From the NCBI RefSeq assembly GCF_014522325.1, contig NZ_CP041983.1:1116001-1180000 (forward strand): 64,000 nucleotides of DNA, in the 5' to 3' direction. Below the pieces are notes generated by a model. It worked only from the letters and a program-made list of their open reading frames with translations, did no database searches and was not told where the DNA came from. Source of the DNA: Lactobacillus sp. PV012 (GTDB taxonomy: Bacteria > Bacillota > Bacilli > Lactobacillales > Lactobacillaceae). Position numbers and translations under genes: made by a program. Shown piece after piece: positions 9,248 to 20,915 of this stretch; within the stretch, counting starts at the first letter, position 1; each line of letters starts with the position of its first letter.

Positions 9248-9727
9248 TTATAAAGATTTAATTATTTTTTCCCACCATTGAGCATACTTTTCGCCTTCAA
9301 TAGTCGCTTCTATTCTTCTTTTGGTTGAATCCCAAGAATCATCTACCCGCTTAATATTTAACTTAAGATAATTTTTCGGTAAACTTTCTTCAATAAATTG
9401 CGGCCATTCTATAACTACTATCCCTGGTTGGTTTAGGTAATTTGGCATATCAATACTTGATAAATCACCATCTTCTTCTAAACGGTACATGTCCATGTGA
9501 TATAAAGGAATTTTACCTTCTGGATATTCCCTCACAATTGTAAAAGTTGGACTTTTTACAGGGCGTTTGATATTTAAAGCTTTAGCAATTCCTTTTGTTA
9601 GAGTTGTTTTTCCCGCCCCTAAATCCCCTGTTAGTAAAAGCAAGGATTGGGGCTTTGCAGTGTTACCTAATAGCATTCCGAAATTTTGCATTTCTTCATC
9701 TGAATTAATGTTTAGAACTTTCTTCAT
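9248..9727 (-). CDS. tsaE: tRNA threonylcarbamoyladenosine synthesis ATPase TsaE
   Basis: P-loop ATPase that works with TsaB and TsaD to form the t6A modification at position 37 of ANN-decoding tRNAs. Walker A is GDLGAGKTTLTKG near residue 35, followed by the family motif SPTFTIV and HMDMYRL. The length of 159 aa is normal. It begins two bases after the pta stop, so ung-pta-tsaE looks like one transcript ending at the 9207-9243 hairpin. Confidence 0.94.
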   Translation of the reverse strand: MKKVLNINSDEEMQNFGMLLGNTAKPQSLLLLTGDLGAGKTTLTKGIAKALNIKRPVKSPTFTIVREYPEGKIPLYHMDMYRLEEDGDLSSIDMPNYLNQPGIVVIEWPQFIEESLPKNYLKLNIKRVDDSWDSTKRRIEATIEGEKYAQWWEKIIKSL

Positions 9728-9729
9728 AA

Positions 9730-10710
9730 TTAATCCTTATCTGTATTAGCTTGGGCTGCTGTTAAAATAATGGTTAAATATGCATCTTCAACTGTACATC
9801 CCCGAGATAAATCATTAATGGGCGCTGCCATCCCTTGAAGTACCGGGCCAATTGCAGTAAATCCACCTAATCTTTGAGCTACTTTGTAAGCAATATTTCC
9901 AGCCTCTAAATCAGGAAAAATAAATACATTAGCATGTCCTGCTACTTTTGACTTAGGAGCTTTAGCTTTTGCTACACTTGGTACAAAAGCTGTATCAAAT
10001 TGTAATTCACCATCTGAAGCAATTTCTGGATGATCCTTTTTCATCACTTCTGCTGCATCACTAACTTTATCTACAAATGGACCTTTAGCTGATCCTTTAG
10101 TTGAAAAGCTTAAAAAAGCAACTTCTGGTTTTAAATCAATCATTTTAGCTGTTTGCGTTGATTGATAACCAATTTCTGCTAATTCGTCACTATCTGGATC
10201 AATATTAATTGCACAGTCCGCAAATACATACTTCTCTTCATTACGTTCCATGATCATTGCTCCTGAAACTCGCTTCATTCCAGGTTTAGTCTTAATAATT
10301 TGTAGAGCTGGTCTTACTGTATCAGCTGTCGAATGAGCAGCTCCTGATACCATTCCATCAGCCTTTCCTTCATAAACCAACATTGTCCCAAAATAACTAA
10401 CATCTCTTAGGATATCTCTTGCTTGCTCTAAAGTATTTTTTCCATGGCGTAATGTCACAAAGTCTTCACACATTTTTTCAAAGCCATCATAAGTATCTGG
10501 ATTAATTATTTCAATGCTTCCCAAATCTAACTCTAAACTTTGTGCCTTATCTAAAATTTTATCTGGTTCCCCTAATAAAATTAGTTTTACAATGCCTTGT
10601 TTATCTATCCTACTTGCAGCAGTTAATATTCTTTCATCTGTTCCTTCTGGCAATACAATAGTTCTAATATTTTCCATTGCTTTTTTCTTCAATAATTCAA
10701 ACACTTGCAT
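9730..10710 (-). CDS. pta: Phosphate acetyltransferase Pta
   Basis: Interconverts acetyl-CoA and acetyl-phosphate, linking pyruvate or pentose-phosphate breakdown to ATP formation through acetate kinase. The compact 326-aa form lacks the N-terminal DRTGG domain. Conserved stretches DGMVSGAAHSTADTVRPAL and GHANVFIFPDLEAGNIAYK are visible. The ATG at 10710 is chosen because GAGG lies seven bases upstream; a TTG at 10728 would place that site inside the gene. Confidence 0.95.
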   Translation of the reverse strand: MQVFELLKKKAMENIRTIVLPEGTDERILTAASRIDKQGIVKLILLGEPDKILDKAQSLELDLGSIEIINPDTYDGFEKMCEDFVTLRHGKNTLEQARDILRDVSYFGTMLVYEGKADGMVSGAAHSTADTVRPALQIIKTKPGMKRVSGAMIMERNEEKYVFADCAINIDPDSDELAEIGYQSTQTAKMIDLKPEVAFLSFSTKGSAKGPFVDKVSDAAEVMKKDHPEIASDGELQFDTAFVPSVAKAKAPKSKVAGHANVFIFPDLEAGNIAYKVAQRLGGFTAIGPVLQGMAAPINDLSRGCTVEDAYLTIILTAAQANTDKD

Positions 10711-10784
10711 TTTTATACCTCGTCTCAATAATTCTTTAATCTTATTGTACCTTGCCTATTCAAATTACTCAAAATCTTTAAAAA

Positions 10785-11471
10785 TTACTGCTTAACTTCC
10801 TTTGGCAATTGCCAATCAATCGGTGTTTGACCCATTTTTATAAGAGCTTCATTACAACGTGAGAATGGCCGTGACCCAAAGAATCCTCTATTAGCTGAAA
10901 ATGGGCTTGGATGTGGAGACTTGATAATAATATTTTTAGAAGTATCAATTAAAGGAATTTTATTTTGAGCAAATCGTCCCCATAAAATAAAAACAACATT
11001 TCCACGTTTGCTAAGAGCTTTTATAGCTTCATCTGTTACTGCTTCCCATCCTTTTCCTTGATGACCATTCGCATTCCCATAAGGAACAGTTAAAACACTA
11101 TTAAGTAATAATACTCCTTCATCCGCCCACTTTTTCAAATACCCATGAGTAACGGGAACTGCTCCTACATCATCATATAATTCTTTATAAATATTTTCTA
11201 AAGATGGAGGAAGTTTAATTCCTGGATTTACACTAAAACTCATTCCCGTTGCTTGACCAGGATTGTGGTATGGATCTTGACCTAGAATCACAACTTTTGT
11301 TTTAGAAAAAGGTGTCAATTTAAAAGCCGTAAATATATGATACATATCTGGATAAATCTGCTTAGTAGCATATTCTTTTTTTAAGAAATCATGAAGATTT
11401 TGATATGCAGGACTTTCAAAAATAGGATTTAGAATTGTATCCCAATCATTTCCAATTAAATTTTTAGCCAT
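10785..11471 (-). CDS. ung: Uracil-DNA glycosylase
   Basis: Removes uracil from DNA in base excision repair. The water-activating motif [11 protein letters not shown] lies near residue 63, and the C-terminal minor-groove loop [18 protein letters not shown] is intact. The length of 228 aa is normal, with AAGAAGG six bases before the ATG. It is the first gene of ung-pta-tsaE and divergent from the HAD phosphatase gene. Confidence 0.96.
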   Translation of the reverse strand: MAKNLIGNDWDTILNPIFESPAYQNLHDFLKKEYATKQIYPDMYHIFTAFKLTPFSKTKVVILGQDPYHNPGQATGMSFSVNPGIKLPPSLENIYKELYDDVGAVPVTHGYLKKWADEGVLLLNSVLTVPYGNANGHQGKGWEAVTDEAIKALSKRGNVVFILWGRFAQNKIPLIDTSKNIIIKSPHPSPFSANRGFFGSRPFSRCNEALIKMGQTPIDWQLPKEVKQ

Positions 11472-11545
11472 AATTAACCTTCTTTAATCTACTTAATCTA
11501 CCATGGTATTATTATAGATGATATTAATACATTATGGAGGTTTTT

Positions 11546-12409
11546 ATGATTAAATTAATTGCCAGCGATATGGACGGTACCCTTTTAAATGGGGAGATGC
11601 AGATTTCCTCAGAAAATATACGCGCAATCAAACATGCTCAAAAAATGGGAATAGAATTTTTAGTGGCAACTGGTAGAACCCGTAATGAAGCTCTACCACT
11701 TCTTAAAAAAGCTGGACTGGATACAGGCTACATAAACATTAATGGAGCCCAAGTTTATGATACTCAAGGAAACTTAGTTATTGAAAAACCTATTGCTCGT
11801 AATAAAGCACTTGAAGTAATCAAAATTTTAAAAGAATCTGGTTCTTATTTTGAAATAGCATCAGGAGACCACGTTTATTCTGAATCTCGCATTCGTCGCA
11901 TTTCTAATGTGTCTGATCTCTTAGTAGACTTAAATAAGCATCTCTCTTTGAAAAATGTAGTTTCTTTTGCGGGCGGATCTGATCAAGTCCTAAATGTTAC
12001 TTTTATTGATTCTTTTGAAAAACTGTTTGCAGATCCAAATTTTAAAGTTATGAAATTTGTGGTCTTTGATCCTGCTGGACCACAAGCTTTTAAAGATATT
12101 AGAAAAGAACTTAAAAAAATTGGTGGTTTAGTTGGAACTGCTAGCTCTTCAACAAATCTTGAAATTAATCATGAGGCCGCTCAAAAGGGGATTGCCTTAC
12201 TAGACTACGGCAAAGCAAAGAACATCACTCCTCAAGAAATTATGGCTATCGGAGATAATTTTAATGATGAATCAATGATTAAGATGGCTGGAATTGGTGT
12301 AGCAATGGAAAATGCTGTACCAGAAATTAAGGAAATTGCCTCTTTTATTACCAAAAACAATAATGCATCTGGTGTCGCTCACGCCATTTATACTTTGACT
12401 AAGTCTTAG
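11546..12409 (+). CDS. Cof-type HAD-superfamily phosphatase
   Basis: Cytoplasmic phosphatase, probably of sugar phosphates or flavin-type substrates; the exact substrate is not readable. HAD motif I is DMDGTLLN at the start, the type IIB cap begins around residue 80 after YININGAQVYD, and motifs III/IV are the lysine region and GDNFNDESMIKMAG near residue 240. ATG 11546 follows GGAGG by five bases; a longer frame from 11534 would place GGAGG inside the gene. It overlaps the convergent regulator gene by four bases. Confidence 0.88.
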   Translation: MIKLIASDMDGTLLNGEMQISSENIRAIKHAQKMGIEFLVATGRTRNEALPLLKKAGLDTGYININGAQVYDTQGNLVIEKPIARNKALEVIKILKESGSYFEIASGDHVYSESRIRRISNVSDLLVDLNKHLSLKNVVSFAGGSDQVLNVTFIDSFEKLFADPNFKVMKFVVFDPAGPQAFKDIRKELKKIGGLVGTASSSTNLEINHEAAQKGIALLDYGKAKNITPQEIMAIGDNFNDESMIKMAGIGVAMENAVPEIKEIASFITKNNNASGVAHAIYTLTKS

Positions 12410-12948
12410 TAAAAGATTTCTCCCTTTGTGATTCCGGCATGTTCTAGCAAATAGAGTAAGTCACGGTATACTAATTGAGTTCCATCTGCGCATTGGTGTC
12501 TAATCCAATCATATAAACGATTAAAAATTAATTGTGAGGCAGTCATTAAGATTTCATCATTTTCCTTTGAAACCTCAGGTGCAACCCGCTTTAAATATTC
12601 CCTAATTTCTTTTTTATAAAACTCACAATTACATCTTTTTTCCAGTGCTAATTGATAGATATTGTAATAAAAATTCATGTCTTCCTTGATGCGAGCTAAT
12701 AGATACAACAAGCGCCCTGGTAACTTTTCCTGTTGTCGCATTCGTAAGTGATACTTCATTTCATAAACTACGGCCCGTCTTAACACAGAGTTTAAGGTTT
12801 GGTGTACACGGTAAAAATTTGAGCGGGTAATATTCAGGTCTCTACATAAAGTAGTTACTCGCAACGTTTTAACATTCCCTTGAGATAAAGTTTTATGGAT
12901 ATAGGCATGTATCTCAATAAATCCAGTCATTCTTTTCTTTCTCCTCAT
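12406..12948 (-). CDS. TetR-like helix-turn-helix regulator
   Basis: An N-terminal HTH about residues 25-55 contains VTTLCRDLNITRSNFYRVHQ, which resembles TetR-family recognition helices. The rest (about 120 aa) is helical and resembles the variable ligand or dimer domain of small TetR_C_8-type regulators. Two ATG starts fit: 12948 with GAGG five bases upstream, or 12930 with AGGAG ten bases upstream. Its target is unknown. Upstream lies an AT-rich region of about 80 bases that should hold its promoter. Confidence 0.65.
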   Translation of the reverse strand: MRRKKRMTGFIEIHAYIHKTLSQGNVKTLRVTTLCRDLNITRSNFYRVHQTLNSVLRRAVVYEMKYHLRMRQQEKLPGRLLYLLARIKEDMNFYYNIYQLALEKRCNCEFYKKEIREYLKRVAPEVSKENDEILMTASQLIFNRLYDWIRHQCADGTQLVYRDLLYLLEHAGITKGEIFY

Positions 12949-13028
12949 ATAATCCTCATAATTACACTATACTTATAAACAGATAATATATAATATAGCA
13001 ATATATTTTATAAATTACAATATAAAAA

Positions 13029-13071
13029 AACAAAAATAGTCTAGATATACTATATCTAGACTATTTTTGTT
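13029..13071 (-). terminator. Terminator of smpB
   Basis: Nineteen-base perfect stem (13029-13047 with 13053-13071, loop TACTA) beginning at the smpB stop codon and ending in a T-rich tail on the minus strand. The A/T flanks also suit termination from the other side. Confidence 0.9.
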
Positions 13072-13528
13072 ATCTAATTCGATATTTACGTCGTAATTCA
13101 CGATCTTGATCTCTTCGTTTAATCGTTTCTCGCTTATCGTATTGTTTTTTACCTTGTCCAACTCCAAGTAAAACTTTGGCAAATCCATGCTTTATATAGA
13201 CCTTTAAAGGAATAATTGTCATCCCCTGTTGTGACTGAATTCCCGCTAAACGTCCTATTTCCTTCTTATGCAATAAAAGTTGGCGTGGTCGCAAGGGATC
13301 ATGATTATAGCGATTTCCTTCTTTATATTCACTAATATGAACATTCTCTAAGAGTGCATTTCCATTTACTATTTGAACATAGCCATCTTTTAAATTTATC
13401 CTACGAGCACGGATAGATTTAATTTCTGTTCCAGTTAAAGAAATTCCTGCCTCAATCGTTTCTTTAATAAAGTAATCATGACTTGCTTTTTTATTTTGAG
13501 CAATAAGATTATCTTCTTGTTTTTTCAT
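13070..13528 (-). CDS. smpB: SsrA-binding protein SmpB
   Basis: Binds tmRNA and rescues stalled ribosomes. Family features are [18 protein letters not shown] at the N-terminus, [36 protein letters not shown], and the basic C-terminal tail ending RKYRIR. The length of 152 aa is normal. It lies 11 bases after rnr; RNase R and SmpB work together in trans-translation, and this pairing is common in Firmicutes. The ssrA gene is not in this window. Confidence 0.96.
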   Translation of the reverse strand: MKKQEDNLIAQNKKASHDYFIKETIEAGISLTGTEIKSIRARRINLKDGYVQIVNGNALLENVHISEYKEGNRYNHDPLRPRQLLLHKKEIGRLAGIQSQQGMTIIPLKVYIKHGFAKVLLGVGQGKKQYDKRETIKRRDQDRELRRKYRIR

Positions 13529-13539
13529 TTTAGCTTTCT

Positions 13540-15840
13540 CTAATTTTTCTTGGCCTTGCGTCTAATCGTAAAACTATTATTTTTTCCTTTAGGATCTTTA
13601 GAATTCCGATTACGTGAGTGACTATTATGGAAATTCCGACGTTGACCGTTACGTCTCTTTTTTGGAGCATCAGGATCATAAATTTCAAAATCCAATTGAT
13701 GTTGCTCTACATCTGCTCTAATTAACTTAACCTTAATTGGCATCCCTATCTTAAATTGCTTATGAGTTGTCCGCCCTGTCAAAGTTAAACTCTTTTCATC
13801 AAAGTTATAATAATCATCATCTAAATTAGAAATATGAATTAATCCTTCAACAGTGTTCGGTAATTGAATAAACATTCCGAAACTAGTTACAGATGACACA
13901 ATCGCTTCAAAGACTTGTCCTACCTTATCCGCCATATATTCTGTCATCTTCAGGTCATTAACTCCACGTTCTGCATCAATAGATTTACGCTCTTGAGTTG
14001 AAGTTTTTTCAGCTACATTAGGCATTTGAGACTTAAAGTTCTCTCTAATTTCTTCTCCCATGCCCTTATCCGCATAATCATGAATCATTCGGTGTACCAT
14101 CAAATCAGAGTAACGACGAATTGGTGAAGTAAAGTGTGTATAAAATTTTGCAGCTAAACCAAAGTGTCCAAGTGGATCTGGTGAATAGTGGGCTTGTTTC
14201 AAACTACGTAGCATCATCATTTGGACAACAGCTTCTTCAGGTGTTCCCTCAGTCTTAGAAACGATTTTTTGTAAAACTTTAGGCTCTACATCACCTGGAT
14301 CAGCTTTAATATTCAATCCAAAAGCACTTACAAATTCAAAGAAGCTTTGCATTTTTTCCTCATCTGGTGTTTCGTGAACACGATATAAGAAAGGTACTTT
14401 TTTCTTAAAGTAATCTTCTGCAACTGTTTCATTTGCCATTAACATAAATGATTCAATCATCTTCTCAGCAGTTCCACGGTGATGCAACACAATATCAATT
14501 GGTTTACCATCTTTATCAACCTTAATTTTTGCTTCTGGTTCTTCAAAGTCAATTGCACCGCGAGCATGACGTTTCTTATATAAAATTTCGTGTAAATCTG
14601 CCATTTCTTTAAGCATTGGAGCAGCTTTTTGATACTTATCTTCTAATTTCTCATGGTTATTAGGATCAAGCACTTTATTTACATTATTATAAGTTAAACG
14701 CCCATGAGATCTCATAATTGATGGATAGATTTTATAACTTACACGATCACCATTTGGAGTAATTTCCATATCACATGAAAGTACTAATCTTTCAACACCT
14801 TCATTTAAAGAACAAATCCCATTTGATAAGCGGAATGGAAGCATTGGAATTACACGATCAACTAAGTAAGTACTGTTTCCTCGAGCAAATGCTTCCTTAT
14901 CTAGAGGTGAACCTGCTTTGATATAGTGAGCAACATCTGCAATATGAACCCCAAGGTGATAGTTTCCATTAGGTAATTTCCATACCACTACGGCATCATC
15001 AAAGTCCTTTGAATCATCCCCATCAATTGTTACAGCAGGTTGATCAGTGATATCGATTCTTTTTGCTTTTTCTTCTGCAGTTACATGATCTGGAACCCCG
15101 TTAGCCTGTTGGAGCGCTTCTTCTGGCCAATCCGTTCTAATTCCATTATCAACAACAATTGACATAATATCCACACCTGGATCATTTTTATTTCCAATTG
15201 TCATTAATCCAATTCCATTCATCTCTTCTGGATGATTTTCGTTTGGATATTCAGTAATTGATACTTGAACCATATCACCCATTTGGGGCTTAACCCCTTG
15301 TTCACTTAAGTTGATTCTATACTTCTTTAATTTTCTATTTTCACTGACAACATATCCGATTTTTCCAGTGCTCTTTACAATTTCATCTCCATAAGGATGG
15401 AACTCTCCTACTAAAGTATCAACCCCATGTTCGATAACTTCTTCAACTTTTCCTTCTGGCCCCTTACCATTCCAAGGATTAGCACCTGCAATAATTTTGA
15501 CTTTTACATGATCACCATCTAAAGCATAATTTGTGTTTGCCTTATCTACAAATACATCATCTGAAGAATCATCATCTAATCGAACGAAACCAAAACCTTT
15601 ATCATTAGCCTTAAATGTACCCTCTATAATGGTATTAACTTGATTTAGCTGATATTTTCCATTTCCGTCTGTTACAATTTTTTCTTCATGTTCTAAAAAA
15701 GTCACTGCTTTTACAATATCTGCAAATTCAGTGTTATCAAGTCTAATATTTTTCTCTATTTCATCAATATCATATTGCTTATTAGGATTGTGACGAAAAA
15801 TTTCATACACTCCAGCTAATACTTTCTCATTTTGTGCCAT
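13540..15840 (-). CDS. rnr: Ribonuclease R
   Basis: Processive 3'-5' exoribonuclease that degrades structured and tmRNA-tagged mRNA. In order it has an N-terminal winged helix (1-60), cold-shock domains (70-220), the RNB catalytic domain with [15 protein letters not shown] near residue 270, an S1 domain near 625-705 ([20 protein letters not shown]), and a basic Asn/Arg/Lys-rich tail. The length of 766 aa is typical. Downstream smpB is cotranscribed; upstream is the secG terminator. Confidence 0.96.
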   Translation of the reverse strand: MAQNEKVLAGVYEIFRHNPNKQYDIDEIEKNIRLDNTEFADIVKAVTFLEHEEKIVTDGNGKYQLNQVNTIIEGTFKANDKGFGFVRLDDDSSDDVFVDKANTNYALDGDHVKVKIIAGANPWNGKGPEGKVEEVIEHGVDTLVGEFHPYGDEIVKSTGKIGYVVSENRKLKKYRINLSEQGVKPQMGDMVQVSITEYPNENHPEEMNGIGLMTIGNKNDPGVDIMSIVVDNGIRTDWPEEALQQANGVPDHVTAEEKAKRIDITDQPAVTIDGDDSKDFDDAVVVWKLPNGNYHLGVHIADVAHYIKAGSPLDKEAFARGNSTYLVDRVIPMLPFRLSNGICSLNEGVERLVLSCDMEITPNGDRVSYKIYPSIMRSHGRLTYNNVNKVLDPNNHEKLEDKYQKAAPMLKEMADLHEILYKKRHARGAIDFEEPEAKIKVDKDGKPIDIVLHHRGTAEKMIESFMLMANETVAEDYFKKKVPFLYRVHETPDEEKMQSFFEFVSAFGLNIKADPGDVEPKVLQKIVSKTEGTPEEAVVQMMMLRSLKQAHYSPDPLGHFGLAAKFYTHFTSPIRRYSDLMVHRMIHDYADKGMGEEIRENFKSQMPNVAEKTSTQERKSIDAERGVNDLKMTEYMADKVGQVFEAIVSSVTSFGMFIQLPNTVEGLIHISNLDDDYYNFDEKSLTLTGRTTHKQFKIGMPIKVKLIRADVEQHQLDFEIYDPDAPKKRRNGQRRNFHNSHSRNRNSKDPKGKNNSFTIRRKAKKN

Positions 15841-15871
15841 AAGAAAACCTCATTTCCTTTATTTTAAACTA

Positions 15872-15899
15872 AGAAAAAAACCTCCCTATATTAGAGAGG
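15872..15899 (-). terminator. Terminator of secG
   Basis: Eight-pair stem on the minus strand (GCCTCTCT-type arm at the secG end, G-rich arm second; 15881-15899) followed by at least seven T. It lies between secG and rnr. Confidence 0.85.
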
Positions 15900-15904
15900 C
15901 TTTT

Positions 15905-16138
15905 TTACTTAGATGATAAAATTGCCAAAACTATGGCTAATAGGAAAAAGATTACTAACAAAACGGCGGTAATCCTTTCCATTAATGCTTCAAATCCACG
16001 TTTCTTAGTTTGTCCACTAAACACGGCTCCACCGGATAATGCATTTAAAGCATCTTGTTGCTTTTGCGGCTGCATCAAAGTAGCTATAATAATTAAAAAA
16101 CTTACTATGATGAGTAGCGTCATGACTAAGTTATACAA
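15905..16138 (-). CDS. secG: Protein translocase subunit SecG
   Basis: Small SecYEG subunit that assists protein export. There are two hydrophobic helices (residues 1-22 and 55-76) joined by a loop containing MQPQKQQDALNALSGG, a SecG hallmark. The length is 77 aa. The start is TTG at 16138, seven bases after GGAGG; a later ATG would remove part of helix one. It is a single-gene unit bounded by a terminator on each side. Confidence 0.92.
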   Translation of the reverse strand: MYNLVMTLLIIVSFLIIIATLMQPQKQQDALNALSGGAVFSGQTKKRGFEALMERITAVLLVIFFLLAIVLAILSSK

Positions 16139-16177
16139 AGCGCTGCCTCCATTGCCTAAATATTAATCACTGTACAA

Positions 16178-16186
16178 ATTCTACCA
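16178..16186 (-). promoter_or_regulatory. Extended -10 promoter of secG
   Basis: On the minus strand TGG precedes TAGAAT about 40 bases before the TTG start. No good -35 element is seen. Confidence 0.5.
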
Positions 16187-16211
16187 TAAATTAATACTAA
16201 TTGCGAAATAA

Positions 16212-16233
16212 AAAAGACCTAAAAAGGTCTTTT
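16212..16233 (-). terminator. Terminator of eno
   Basis: Nine-base perfect stem AAAAGACCT/AGGTCTTTT with a four-base loop and a T tail on the minus strand, just after the eno stop. Confidence 0.88.
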
Positions 16234-16255
16234 CTATTTAGAGGCAATTGCCTAA

Positions 16256-17566
<1,311 letters not shown>

Positions 17567-17637
17567 TTAAATAAATTGTTAACTAGTATAAATACTTCCG
17601 ATAAATGAACTATTTATGAATAAAATTCAAAATTTTA

Positions 17638-17688
17638 GGTAAAAATAATTAAACAATTAATTATTTTTACCACGGCTGGTTCCCAGCC
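17638..17688 (-). promoter_or_regulatory. Two-hairpin leader of eno
   Basis: The 207-base tpiA-eno gap holds a GC hairpin (17674-17679 with 17683-17688) and a perfect 14-base AU hairpin (17638-17651 with 17658-17671), both inside the predicted eno 5' leader. No T-run follows the second stem on the minus strand, so it does not look like an intrinsic terminator. Confidence 0.6.
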
Positions 17689-17720
17689 CCCTAAATCAAT
17701 AATTGAAATAGTATAACTTA

Positions 17721-17729
17721 ATTATACCA
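17721..17729 (-). promoter_or_regulatory. Extended -10 promoter of eno
   Basis: The minus strand reads TGGTATAAT, a perfect -10 with the TGn extension. The -35 region is weak. A short inverted repeat ATACCG...CGGTAT (17729-17751) lies directly upstream and overlaps the TG. Confidence 0.7.
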
Positions 17730-17761
17730 TACCGCTAATTTTAAACGGTATTGAGATATAA

Positions 17762-18517
17762 TTAATCTTGATAATTTACTAATGCTAAGAATGATTCTGG
17801 TTCAAGTGATGCTCCACCAACTAAACCACCATCGATATCAGGCTTAGACATTAATTCTTTAATGTTTGCAGGTTTTACAGAACCACCGTATTGAATACGA
17901 ACGTTTTCTGCAGTTTCTTCATTGTAAAGATCTTTTACAGTTTCACGGATAGTCTTGCACATTTCTTCAGCTTGATCTGCAGTAGCAGTCTTACCAGTAC
18001 CAATAGCCCAAATTGGTTCATAAGCAATAACAGTCTTAGCAACTTGATCTGCAGTTAAACCATCTAAAGCTGCCTTGATTTGACTTACTACCCATTCGTC
18101 TTGCTTGTTAGCTTCACGTACTTCAAGTGATTCACCACAACAAATGATTGGGGTTACGCCATTTTCAAAAAGAGCTTTAGCTTTTTTATTAATGTCTTCA
18201 TCAGTTTCGTGGAAATAATCTCTTCTTTCAGAGTGACCGATAATACAGTAATCAAGTCCCATTTCTTTTAAAACTTTTGGAGAAGTTTCACCAGTGTAAG
18301 CACCTTCTACTTCAAAGTATGCATTTTCTGCACTAGTATGTAATTGAGTATCCTTAGCACTTTCTACCAAAGCGTAAAGATCTACAGCAGGTGCAGCAAT
18401 TACTGATTCAACTTTGCTTGCTTCTGGTAATTTGCCTTTAACTGCATTAACAAACTCAATAGTTTGTTCAGGATTCATATGTAACTTCCAGTTACCAGCA
18501 ATAATAGGTGTACGCAT
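17762..18517 (-). CDS. tpiA: Triosephosphate isomerase
   Basis: Interconverts dihydroxyacetone phosphate and glyceraldehyde-3-phosphate. The substrate-binding start GNWKLHMN, the catalytic histidine segment IIGHSERR, and the catalytic glutamate with loop 6 in [14 protein letters not shown] are all present. The length of 251 aa is normal. It lies 15 bases after pgk, so the two share a transcript. Confidence 0.98.
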   Translation of the reverse strand: MRTPIIAGNWKLHMNPEQTIEFVNAVKGKLPEASKVESVIAAPAVDLYALVESAKDTQLHTSAENAYFEVEGAYTGETSPKVLKEMGLDYCIIGHSERRDYFHETDEDINKKAKALFENGVTPIICCGESLEVREANKQDEWVVSQIKAALDGLTADQVAKTVIAYEPIWAIGTGKTATADQAEEMCKTIRETVKDLYNEETAENVRIQYGGSVKPANIKELMSKPDIDGGLVGGASLEPESFLALVNYQD

Positions 18518-18532
18518 ATTTATTAGTCCTTC

Positions 18533-19750
18533 CTAATCTTTATCAGATACACATGCAATACCAGGTAATTCTTTACCTTCTAAGTAGTTAAGTGATGCTC
18601 CACCACCAGTAGAAATGTGGCTAATCTTAGGAGCAATACCTAATTGCTTAGCAGCTGCAGTTGAGTCACCACCACCAATGATAGTAACTGCATCTTTCAA
18701 TTCAGCTAAAGCACGGCCAACTTCTAAAGTACCTTCAGCATAGTTAGGCATTTCAAATGCACCCATAGGTCCATTCCAAACAACAGTCTTGGCATCTTTA
18801 AGAATGTCTTTAAATTTAGCAACAGTCTTAGGCCCGATGTCTAAGCCCATCATGTTATCAGGAATATCATCACCTACAACTTCGTGAGGAGCATCATTTG
18901 AAAATTCAGTTGCTGCAACGTTATCAACTGGTAAGACAATTTTATCACCAGCTTTTTTAAGTAATTCTTTTGCAAGATCTAACTTATCAGCTTCAAATAA
19001 TGATTTACCAATCTTGTGGCCTTGAGCAGCTAAGAAAGTATATGCCATACCCCCACCAATTAAGATGTGGTCTGATTTAGGAATTAAGTTTTCGATAACA
19101 CCGATCTTATCTGAAACTTTTGCCCCACCTAAAATAGTTACAAATGGGTGTACAGGGTTTTCAACAGCATCACCTAAGAATTGAATTTCTTTTTGTAATA
19201 AGTATCCAGCTGCAGCAGGCTTACCAGCTTTCTTCATTGCAGTTGCAATACCAACATTAGATGCGTGACTTCTGTGAGCAGTACCAAAGGCATCGTTTAC
19301 AAAAATATCACCTAAACTTGCCCAGTATTCACCTAAACTTGGATCATTTTTAGATTCACGTTTACCGAAGTCGTTGTCAATATCTTGGAATCTTGTATTT
19401 TCAAGAACAACTACATCGCCATCTTTCATATTATCGATGGTTTCTTCGACTTCTTCACCTTCATTTTCTGGAACAAAGGTTACCGGCTTATTAAGTAATT
19501 CACTTAAACGTTCTGCAACTGGTGCTAAAGTTAATTCTTTCTTATCAGCATCACTCTTAACACGTCCTAAGTGACTTAATAAGATTGCTTTACCACCATG
19601 TTCAATAATGTACTTAATTGTTGGTAATGCTGCCACAATACGGTTATCATCACTGATGACACCATTTTTAATTGGAACATTAAAATCAACACGAACTAAT
19701 ACTTTTTTACCTTTAAGATCTTTAAGATCTTCCACAGTTAATTTAGACAT
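18533..19750 (-). CDS. pgk: Phosphoglycerate kinase
   Basis: Transfers phosphate from 1,3-bisphosphoglycerate to ADP. The N-terminal signature [12 protein letters not shown], the hinge region, and the C-terminal nucleotide loop [15 protein letters not shown] are visible. The length of 405 aa is normal. It is downstream of gap with a hairpin in the 94-base gap, so its message may be separated from or processed away from gap. Confidence 0.98.
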   Translation of the reverse strand: MSKLTVEDLKDLKGKKVLVRVDFNVPIKNGVISDDNRIVAALPTIKYIIEHGGKAILLSHLGRVKSDADKKELTLAPVAERLSELLNKPVTFVPENEGEEVEETIDNMKDGDVVVLENTRFQDIDNDFGKRESKNDPSLGEYWASLGDIFVNDAFGTAHRSHASNVGIATAMKKAGKPAAAGYLLQKEIQFLGDAVENPVHPFVTILGGAKVSDKIGVIENLIPKSDHILIGGGMAYTFLAAQGHKIGKSLFEADKLDLAKELLKKAGDKIVLPVDNVAATEFSNDAPHEVVGDDIPDNMMGLDIGPKTVAKFKDILKDAKTVVWNGPMGAFEMPNYAEGTLEVGRALAELKDAVTIIGGGDSTAAAKQLGIAPKISHISTGGGASLNYLEGKELPGIACVSDKD

Positions 19751-19781
19751 CTAAATATACCTCGAATTTAATCTTTAAAAA

Positions 19782-19811
19782 AAGGCGGAAGGAAGAATCT
19801 CCCTCCGCCTT
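19782..19811 (-). terminator. GC-rich hairpin with T tail between gap and pgk
   Basis: Eight pairs (19782-19789 with 19804-19811), one mismatch, then three more pairs, followed by seven T on the minus strand. It has terminator form but lies inside the cggR-gap-pgk-tpiA run, so it is probably partial or a 3' stabiliser for gap mRNA. Confidence 0.8.
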
Positions 19812-19844
19812 CATCATTACTAAAATTTAATTAAAATCAATTAA

Positions 19845-20861
19845 TTAAAGAGTAGCAAATTTTAATAAAGTACGAACCATTTGGCAAGTGAATGAGTATT
19901 CATTGTCGTACCAAGCAACAGTCTTAACTAATTGCTTGTCACCTGCAGTAGTTACCATAGTTTGAGTTGGGTCAAAGATTGAACCAGCAGTCATACCTAA
20001 AACATCAGTTGAAACGATTTCGTCATCGTTGTAAGCAAATGATGGAGTTACGTACTTCTTCATAGCTTCGTTAACTTCGTCAGCAGTTACTTCCTTACCA
20101 AGGATAGTTACTAATTCAGTTACAGAACCATCTGGAACAGGAACACGTTGTGCGTGACCATTCAACTTACCGTTTAATTCTGGAATTACAAGACCAATAG
20201 CCTTAGCAGCACCAGTTGAGTGAGGAATGATGTTAATTGCAGCAGCACGTGCTGAACGGAAGTTACCACCACGAACAGGTCCATCTAAGATCATTTGAGT
20301 TGAAGTGTATGCGTGGATAGTAGTCATAGTACCAACTTCAATACCAAATTCCTTGTTCAATGCGTTAACCATTGGAGCCAATGAGTTAGTAGTACATGAA
20401 CCAGCTGAAACGATCTTGTCATCAGCAGTTAAAGTATCGTCGTTAACACCGTAAACGATAGTCTTAAGATCGCTACCTGCAGGAGCAGAAATTAAAACTC
20501 TCTTTGCACCAGCTTTAAGGTGAGCTTCACTCTTAGCTTTGCTAGTGTAGAAACCAGTACATTCAAGAACAAAGTCAACACCGTCGTTCTTAACCCAAGG
20601 AATGTTTTGTGCTTGTGGTTCTGCGTAAACACGGTATTCCTTACCATCTACAACGATTGCATCGTCAGTAGCTGAAACTTCGTGGTCAAAAGTACCATGA
20701 GTTGAGTCATACTTAAGTAAGTGTGCTAAAAGTGCTGGAGTAGTTAAGTCGTTGATTGCAACTACTTCGATATCTGAAGACTTTTCACCTAAGTCCATGA
20801 TACGACGGAATGCTAAACGTCCGATACGGCCGAAACCGTTAATACCAATTTTAACTGTCAT
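19845..20861 (-). CDS. gap: Glyceraldehyde-3-phosphate dehydrogenase
   Basis: NAD-dependent glycolytic enzyme. The Rossmann start [15 protein letters not shown], the catalytic cysteine segment [12 protein letters not shown] near residue 155, and C-terminal YDNEYSF are present. The length of 338 aa is normal, with a strong GAGGAGG ribosome site. It follows cggR by 54 bases and is presumably controlled from the cggR promoter, with possible extra gap-proximal transcripts. Confidence 0.98.
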   Translation of the reverse strand: MTVKIGINGFGRIGRLAFRRIMDLGEKSSDIEVVAINDLTTPALLAHLLKYDSTHGTFDHEVSATDDAIVVDGKEYRVYAEPQAQNIPWVKNDGVDFVLECTGFYTSKAKSEAHLKAGAKRVLISAPAGSDLKTIVYGVNDDTLTADDKIVSAGSCTTNSLAPMVNALNKEFGIEVGTMTTIHAYTSTQMILDGPVRGGNFRSARAAAINIIPHSTGAAKAIGLVIPELNGKLNGHAQRVPVPDGSVTELVTILGKEVTADEVNEAMKKYVTPSFAYNDDEIVSTDVLGMTAGSIFDPTQTMVTTAGDKQLVKTVAWYDNEYSFTCQMVRTLLKFATL

Positions 20862-20915
20862 GTTAAATTTTCCTCCTCTAGGAAATATATAGTAACAATT
20901 TATTTTAAACGGGAA

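Noticed and set aside
17638..17671. AU-rich hairpin in the eno leader as an intrinsic terminator
   Set aside because: No T-run follows the stem on the minus strand, and it lies downstream of the predicted eno promoter.
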